Source: Streptomyces olindensis
Lineage (GTDB): Bacteria > Actinomycetota > Actinomycetes > Streptomycetales > Streptomycetaceae
Length of the DNA stretch: 64,000 nt
Assembly: GCA_000696115.1 (NCBI GenBank)
Contig: JJOH01000019.1
Span: forward strand, 186,001-250,000
Reading direction: 5' to 3'
The translations under genes were made by a program, and so were the position numbers. This document shows, piece by piece, positions 59,254 through 64,000 of this stretch. The notes under the pieces were generated by a model. That model was not told the DNA's origin. It saw only the letters and a list, made by a program, of their open reading frames with translations, and did no database searches. Each line of letters starts with the position of its first letter. Within the stretch, counting starts at the first letter, position 1.

Positions 59254-61005
59254 ATGACCCCGCGTGCCGACGACGACCCGGCGGCCGCGCACGCCCGCAC
59301 GCTGCTGCGCACGGCCACCCGGTACAGCGGGCTCCGCTGCGCGGCCCTGTGCCTGGTGAGCATGGCCGCGACCGGGGCCGGACTGCTGCTGCCGGCCGCG
59401 CTGGGCCGGGCCCTGGACCTTCTGCTGGCGCAGGCACCGGCGACCCGCTGGGTGCTGTACTGCGCCGGACTCGTGCTGCTGCTCGCCCTGCTGGACGCGG
59501 CCCAGACCGTGCTCACCGGCACCGTCGACGCCCGCAGCGCCGCGTGGCTGCGCCGCCGGCTGACCGGGCACGTCCTGGACGTCGGACCGCGGGCCGCCGA
59601 CCGCTCCGGCTCCGGTGACCTCGTGGCGCGCCTGGTGGGCAACGCCGCCGAGGCCGGGACCGCCCCCGCGGCTCGGGCGGCCCTGCTCGCCGCCCTCGCC
59701 GGTCCGGTCGGCGGTGTGGTGGCGCTGGGCCTGATCGACTGGTGGCTCGCGGCCGTCTTCCTCGCCGGAGCCCCGGTCCTGACCTTCCTCCTGCGCGCCG
59801 TCGCCCGTGACACCACGGAGAGCGCGACGCGCTACCAGCGGGCGCAGGGCCGGATCGCGGCCGCGCTGGCCGAGGCCGTCGAGGGGGTCCGCACCGTCCG
59901 GGCGGCGGGGACGGAGAACCGGGAGACCGCCCGCGTGCTGCGGCCGCTGGCCGAGCTGTCCCGGGCCGGGCACCGCATGTGGCGGGTGCAGGGGCGGGCC
60001 GCCGCGCAGGCGGTCGCCGTGGCACCGCTGCTGCACCTCGGGGTCGTCGCGGTGGCCGGCGTGCTGCTCACCCGGGACCGGCTGTCGGTGGGGGACGTCC
60101 TCGCCGCCTCCCGGTACGCGGTGCTCGCGACGGGCGTCGGCGTCCTGGTCGGCCGACTCGCGGGCCTGGCCCGGGCCCGGGCGGCGGCTCGGCGCCTCGG
60201 CGAGATCGAGACGGAGCCCGCCCCCGCGTACGGCGTACGCCGGCTGCCGGACGGCCCCGGGCGGCTGGAACTGCGGGGCGTCACGGCCCGGCGGGGCGGA
60301 CGCGCCGTGCTCGACGGGGTGGACCTCGTCGTGCCGGGTGGCACGACCCTGGCCGTGGTCGGCCGGTCCGGCACGGGCAAGTCGCTGCTGGCCGCGCTCG
60401 CCGGCCGGCTGGCCGACCCGGACGCGGGCGAGGTCCTGCTCGACGGGGTGCCGCTGCGCGACCTGGCCCACGACGACCTGCGCCGCGCCGTCGGCTACGC
60501 CTTCGCCCGCCCGGCCCTCCTGGGCGGCACGATCGAACAGGCGATCGGCCTCGGCCTGCCCTCCCCCTCCCCCGGCCGCATCCGGGAGGCGGCCCGTACG
60601 GCCCTCGCGGACGACTTCGTGCGCCGCCTCCCCGACGGCTACGACACGCCGGTCGCCGACGCCCCGCGCTCGGGCGGCGAGTCCCAACGCCTCGGGCTGG
60701 CCCGGGCGTTCGCGCACGGCGGGCGTCTTCTGGTCCTGGACGACGCCCTGTCCAGCCTCGACACGGTGACGGAGCGCCGCATCACCGACGCCCTCCTCGG
60801 CGACGGCCCGGGCGCGACCCGGCTCCTGGTGGCCCACCGCACTGCGACGGCCGCGTGCGCGGACGCGGTGGCCTGGCTGGACGGGGGGCGGGTGCGGGCT
60901 GTGGGGCGGCACGAGGAGCTGTGGCGGAGCACGGAGTACCGGGCGGTGTTCGGAGAGGCGGACGGCACCGCGTGCGCGGGGGCCGGGGCGGGAGCGGAGG
61001 CATGA
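59254..61005 (+). CDS. ramA: ABC exporter half-transporter RamA/AmfA-like (degenerate ATP site)
   Basis: A 583-residue membrane-ATPase fusion. Six helices span about residues 20-320. The ATPase has Walker A GRSGTGKSLLA and signature SGGESQRLGLARAF. Walker B is LLVLDDALSSLD, where the catalytic Glu is replaced by Asp; this is typical of the degenerate site of heterodimeric exporters. No C39 peptidase domain is present, so it does not cleave a leader. It probably pairs with RamB to export the modified peptide. Its stop overlaps the ramB start by four bases (ATGA). Confidence 0.92.
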   Translation: MTPRADDDPAAAHARTLLRTATRYSGLRCAALCLVSMAATGAGLLLPAALGRALDLLLAQAPATRWVLYCAGLVLLLALLDAAQTVLTGTVDARSAAWLRRRLTGHVLDVGPRAADRSGSGDLVARLVGNAAEAGTAPAARAALLAALAGPVGGVVALGLIDWWLAAVFLAGAPVLTFLLRAVARDTTESATRYQRAQGRIAAALAEAVEGVRTVRAAGTENRETARVLRPLAELSRAGHRMWRVQGRAAAQAVAVAPLLHLGVVAVAGVLLTRDRLSVGDVLAASRYAVLATGVGVLVGRLAGLARARAAARRLGEIETEPAPAYGVRRLPDGPGRLELRGVTARRGGRAVLDGVDLVVPGGTTLAVVGRSGTGKSLLAALAGRLADPDAGEVLLDGVPLRDLAHDDLRRAVGYAFARPALLGGTIEQAIGLGLPSPSPGRIREAARTALADDFVRRLPDGYDTPVADAPRSGGESQRLGLARAFAHGGRLLVLDDALSSLDTVTERRITDALLGDGPGATRLLVAHRTATAACADAVAWLDGGRVRAVGRHEELWRSTEYRAVFGEADGTACAGAGAGAEA

Positions 61006-63029
61006 CCGGCGCGAGGAGTACGACCCTGCCCGCACGGGGCCTGCGCTTCCTGCTGGCCCGCCGGCGGGTGCTGCTGCGGCTCGCCGTCTGGTCGGCGCTG
61101 GAGACCGGGCAGACCTTCCTCATCGGGTACGGGCCCGCCCGCGCCCTGGACGCCGGGTTCCTGCGCGGGCGGCCGGACGTCGGTCTCGCCTGGCTCGCGG
61201 TGACCGGGCTCGGCGTCCTGCTCGGCGCGTACGGCACCGCGCGGGTCTACGCCGCCGTCGCCGCGCTGGTCGAACCGCTCCGGGACCGACTGGTCGAACG
61301 GGTCGTCTCCCGCGGGGTGCGGACCGGTGACGCGGGGTCCCTGTCGGGGCTCACCCAGCAGGTGGAGATCGCCCGGGACACCTTCGCCGGGCTCGTCATG
61401 GTCTCCCGCTCCTTCGTGTTCACCGCTGCCGGCGCCCTGGCCGGTCTGTTCGCGCTCGCTCCGCCGCTCCTGCTGGTCGTGGGGCCGCCCCTGGCCGCCG
61501 GGGTGGTGCTGTTCGCGGCGACCCTGCGGCCCCTCGCCCGGCGGCAGGAGGCCTTCCTCGTCGCCGACGAGGCCCTGGCCGGCCACCTGGGCACGGTCTG
61601 CCCGGGCCTGCGGGACATCACGGCGACCGGCGCGGAGGCGCGAATCGCCGCCGCCACGGGTGAACGGGTCGAGGCGGAACTGCGGGCCGCACGCGCCCTG
61701 GCCCGCTGGGGCGTGCTGCGCGTGGCCTCCCTGGCCATCGGCGGCCAACTGCCGATCGTCCTGCTCCTCGCCACCGCCCCGTGGCTCCTGGCCCAGGGCG
61801 TCACCACGGGCGCCCTCGTCGGTGCCCTCGCCTACGTCACCCAGTCGCTGCTGCCGGCCCTGCGCAACCTGGTCCACGGCCTGGGCACCAGCGGCTCCCG
61901 CCTGACGGTGGTGCTGCGCAGGCTGACCGGTGATTCCGGTGTGGTGGCAGGACGCGGGACACCGACCCACACACGGCCCGACGACGCGACGACCGGACGC
62001 CGGACACGCCTGCCCGGCAAGCCGGGTGGGCCGTTCCTCCAGGGCGCTCGCCGGGGCGCGCAGGACCGGCCCACGGCACACGCAGACGCCGACCCGCCCG
62101 GCCGAAACGCCGTGCCCGCACGGGCGGGATCACCCGCTGCCCCTCCCCCGGCCCTCTCCCTCACCTCCGTCACCTTCGCCTACGGCCCGGCGAGCACCCC
62201 GGTCGTCGACGGCCTCGACCTCACGCTCGCGCCCGGCACGCACCTGGCCGTCGTCGGCCCCAGCGGTGCCGGGAAGTCCACGCTGACCGCCCTCGTCGCC
62301 GGGCTCCTCGCGCCGGACCGGGGCACGATCACGGTGGGCGGACACACCGTGCCCGGGCCGGAGGCCGCCGCCGCGCGCGTGCTCATCCCGCAGGAGGCGT
62401 ACGTCTTCGACGGCACCCTGGCCGAGAACCTCGCGTACCTGCGTCCGGACCCCGTGCCCGAGGAGGACATGCTCGCCGCCGCCGAGGCGGTCGGCCTCGC
62501 CCCGCTGGCCGACCGCCTCGGCGGCCTCAGGGCCCGGGTCGACCCCGCCGCCCTGTCGGCCGGCGAACGGCAGCTCGTCGCCCTGACCCGGGCTTTCCTG
62601 TCGTACGCCCCGCTCGCCCTGCTCGACGAGGCCACCTGCCATCTCGACCCCGAGACGGAGGAGCGGGCGGAGCGGGCCTTCGCCGCGCGGCCGGGCGGGA
62701 CCCTGGTGGTCGTCGCCCACCGCATCAGCTCGGCCCGCCGCGCCGACCGCGTGCTGGTCATGGACGGCCGGAGCACGGCGTACGGCGGCCACGAGGAGCT
62801 GCTGCGGTCCTCGGCGCCGTACCGGGACCTCGTCGGCAGCTGGACACCCGTGCCGTGCCGGCGGCGGTCAGAGCCAGCCCTGACCCTGGGAGATGCGGAT
62901 CGCGTCGATGCGGTTGCGGGCCCCGGTCTTGCGGGTGATGGCCGCCATGTAGTTGCGCACGGTCCCGTGGGACAGGTGCAGGCTCCCGGCGATCTCCGCG
63001 ATGGAGGCTCCCTCGGCCGCGAGGGATAA
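61002..63029 (+). CDS. ramB: ABC exporter half-transporter RamB/AmfB-like (catalytic subunit)
   Basis: A 675-residue half-transporter, starting at ATG 61002. The membrane domain covers about residues 20-310. A Pro/Arg/Gly-rich linker of about 75 residues (about 312-383) is unusual. The ATPase follows, with GPSGAGKSTLTALV (Walker A), LSAGERQLVALTRAF and LALLDEATCHLD (intact catalytic Glu). A C-terminal extension of about 50 residues runs in the antisense of ramR (62868-63029). The typical ATPase fold ends near 62850. It probably forms a heterodimer with RamA and supplies the hydrolytic site. Confidence 0.9.
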   Translation: MTGARSTTLPARGLRFLLARRRVLLRLAVWSALETGQTFLIGYGPARALDAGFLRGRPDVGLAWLAVTGLGVLLGAYGTARVYAAVAALVEPLRDRLVERVVSRGVRTGDAGSLSGLTQQVEIARDTFAGLVMVSRSFVFTAAGALAGLFALAPPLLLVVGPPLAAGVVLFAATLRPLARRQEAFLVADEALAGHLGTVCPGLRDITATGAEARIAAATGERVEAELRAARALARWGVLRVASLAIGGQLPIVLLLATAPWLLAQGVTTGALVGALAYVTQSLLPALRNLVHGLGTSGSRLTVVLRRLTGDSGVVAGRGTPTHTRPDDATTGRRTRLPGKPGGPFLQGARRGAQDRPTAHADADPPGRNAVPARAGSPAAPPPALSLTSVTFAYGPASTPVVDGLDLTLAPGTHLAVVGPSGAGKSTLTALVAGLLAPDRGTITVGGHTVPGPEAAAARVLIPQEAYVFDGTLAENLAYLRPDPVPEEDMLAAAEAVGLAPLADRLGGLRARVDPAALSAGERQLVALTRAFLSYAPLALLDEATCHLDPETEERAERAFAARPGGTLVVVAHRISSARRADRVLVMDGRSTAYGGHEELLRSSAPYRDLVGSWTPVPCRRRSEPALTLGDADRVDAVAGPGLAGDGRHVVAHGPVGQVQAPGDLRDGGSLGREG

Positions 63030-63476
63030 CACGCTCAGTTCTCTTCGGGTCAGCGGCATCTCGGCCGCCTTGAGGAATCCGAAGCCCAGCGAGTCGTTGA
63101 CGAAACGTTCCCCCTCGGCGACCCGGCGGATCCCGCGCAGCAGGTTCTGCGGCGAGCCCTCCTTGTCGACGTAACCGAGCGCCCCCGCCTCGACCGCCCG
63201 CTTCAGCAACCCCGGCCGGTTCGCCGTGGCGAGGACGAGCAGCCGCGGGCGCGTGCGGTCCGGGCCGGGCCGGCACAGCTCCCTCAGCGGCGGAATGCCG
63301 TAGGAGTCCGCGCACTCCAGGTCCGCCGCGCACACATCCGGCCGCACCGACCGCACCATGCCCGGCGCACCGCGCCACGAGGTGTCGTGCACCGCCAGAT
63401 CGGACTCCCCCCGCAGCCACTCAGCCAGCACCGATCGCACCAGACACTCGTCGTGCACCAGAAGCACCCGGATCAA
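62868..63476 (-). CDS. ramR: Response regulator RamR/AmfR-like activator
   Basis: A 202-residue regulator. The start is TTG 63476, preceded by GAGGGG. The receiver domain (about 1-115) retains HDE in LLVHDECLVRS and an Asp in DVCAADLECADSYG at the phosphoacceptor place, and Lys in GYVDKEGS. The LuxR-type domain (about 140-200) is LTRRELSVLSLAAEGASIAE, then LHLSHGTVRNYMAAITRKTG. No histidine kinase is adjacent, as expected for an orphan regulator. It should activate ramCSAB. It converges on ramB, overlapping its frame by 162 bases. Confidence 0.9.
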   Translation of the reverse strand: MIRVLLVHDECLVRSVLAEWLRGESDLAVHDTSWRGAPGMVRSVRPDVCAADLECADSYGIPPLRELCRPGPDRTRPRLLVLATANRPGLLKRAVEAGALGYVDKEGSPQNLLRGIRRVAEGERFVNDSLGFGFLKAAEMPLTRRELSVLSLAAEGASIAEIAGSLHLSHGTVRNYMAAITRKTGARNRIDAIRISQGQGWL

Positions 63477-63563
63477 CTGCCACCCCCTCGGCTCGCCTGC
63501 GCCCTCTCGTCCTGGTGAGCGCGTGCCCCATTGTTCGCGACCGTGACCCTGCGTGGGCGCGGA

Positions 63564-63573
63564 GAACCGGCCA
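63564..63573 (-). promoter_or_regulatory. AdpA-like site upstream of ramR
   Basis: On the minus strand the sequence TGGCCGGTTC fits the AdpA consensus TGGCSNGWWY exactly, about 88 bases upstream of the ramR start. AdpA is known to control amfR in S. griseus. The 326-base gap (63477-63802) holds this site and no convincing gene; another possible promoter for the last gene lies near its end. Confidence 0.4.
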
Positions 63574-63802
63574 TCAGGGTGCGCGGGGGCGCACGCGCGG
63601 CGCCTGTACGCCCAGCCGCGCTTCGACTTCGTGGGCATGGGTCGCGGCGGTCGGGGTACGCACGCGCCTTCTCCGAAGCCACACTCCTGTGACCGACGGT
63701 AACCGGGATCGGCCCCCGAGCCTCTCGTCGTGCGCAACGGGCCGCCAGGGGGGAGATTTGTTCCTGGGCCCGGTCGCGCGGCCGTGCGAGGAGGTGGTCG
63801 GC

Positions 63803-64000
63803 GTGTCCGACGGGCAGTCGTCCGCGCAGGCGCCGGCAGCCGCCAGGTCGCCGGTGGGCCGTCCGCTGCTGTCCCTGGCGCTGGCCTCGATGATGGACGA
63901 GGTGCACGCCCACTCCGGCGCGGTCTACCTGCTGTCGCCGGACCAGCCGGTGCTGGAGATGGCGGTGATGGCGGGGCTGCCCCGGGCGTTCGCGGCGCCC
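63803..64000 (+). CDS. GAF-like sensory protein, 5' part only
   Basis: From GTG 63803, preceded by GCGAGGAGG, 66 codons are visible before the window ends. An alternative GTG 63794 is in frame. The sequence opens with a Ser/Ala-rich tail, then LSLALASMMDEVHAHSGAVY and LLSPDQPVLEMAVMAGLPR, which matches the start of a GAF domain in multidomain Streptomyces phosphatases. The rest is unseen, so SpoIIE or kinase output cannot be told. Confidence 0.7.
   Translation, partial: MSDGQSSAQAPAAARSPVGRPLLSLALASMMDEVHAHSGAVYLLSPDQPVLEMAVMAGLPRAFAAP

Noticed and set aside
56190..59816. A minus-strand open frame continuing upstream of the SpoIIE-type gene for over 1200 codons, opposite ramC and ramS
   Set aside because: It is the antisense of ramC, ramS and part of ramA. 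High third-position GC removes stops from the opposite frame; the composition is Arg/Pro-rich with no domain.
1..64000. CRISPR array, tRNA, rRNA, insertion sequence, integrase or attachment site
   Set aside because: No short regularly spaced repeats, no cloverleaf-like or rRNA sequence and no transposase or integrase frame were recognised on reading; a weak or short signal could be missed without a search tool.

Overview
The window is a high-GC actinobacterial chromosome segment, almost certainly Streptomyces. Third codon positions are nearly all G or C, many starts are GTG, and long open antisense frames are common. The genes are typical of the genus: several SpoIIE-type phosphatases, ROK and RpiR sugar regulators, a mycothiol-dependent aldehyde dehydrogenase and an AmfS/SapB-type lanthipeptide operon. 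I saw no tRNA, rRNA, CRISPR array, insertion sequence or prophage.

Layout. 1-4.6 kb: the end of a sugar ABC importer (permease and binding lipoprotein), a ROK repressor and a divergent BadF/GlcNAc-kinase-like ATPase. 4.8-16.4 kb: a secreted PAP2 phosphatase with a beta-strand repeat tail, a membrane glycosyltransferase, a stand-alone DUF3662 protein, an RpiR regulator, an AT-rich regulatory segment with a strong leader hairpin, an ANTAR-GAF-PAS-SpoIIE phosphatase, small envelope proteins and a TetR regulator. 16.4-24.9 kb: a DUF35 protein that shares an operator motif with the TetR gene, a Gfo/Idh/MocA dehydrogenase, a MalY-type lyase, a DUF3800 protein, a membrane-tethered S1 protease, a DMT transporter and a second ROK repressor. 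25.0-29.5 kb: a complete sugar uptake operon (two permeases, binding lipoprotein, sugar dehydrogenase) divergent from that ROK gene.

29.5-46.1 kb is a housekeeping and detoxification stretch: L,D-transpeptidase, SDR, the MscR-MBL mycothiol pair, an ABC exporter, an imine-reductase-like enzyme, a GlxA-type regulator, a TetR/beta-propeller divergent pair, an endoglycoceramidase-like GH5 enzyme, an OtrA/TetM-like ribosomal protection gene broken by a one-base frameshift, XdhC and small enzymes. 46.4-52.8 kb makes or decorates a cell-wall glycopolymer: a TarS-like glycosyltransferase with rfbC on the plus strand, converging on rfbA-rfbB-rfbD-methyltransferase on the minus strand. 53.2-56.2 kb holds a CBS protein and a GAF-PAS-GAF-SpoIIE-HATPase switch protein.

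56.4-63.5 kb is the ram/amf operon: the class III synthetase (ramC), a 38-residue AmfS-type precursor (ramS, below most ORF-length cut-offs), two ABC exporter half-transporters (ramA, ramB) and the convergent response regulator ramR. RamC would phosphorylate, dehydrate and cyclise RamS, and RamA/RamB would export it as a surfactant for aerial growth. No leader peptidase is encoded nearby. The window ends in the start of a GAF-like gene.
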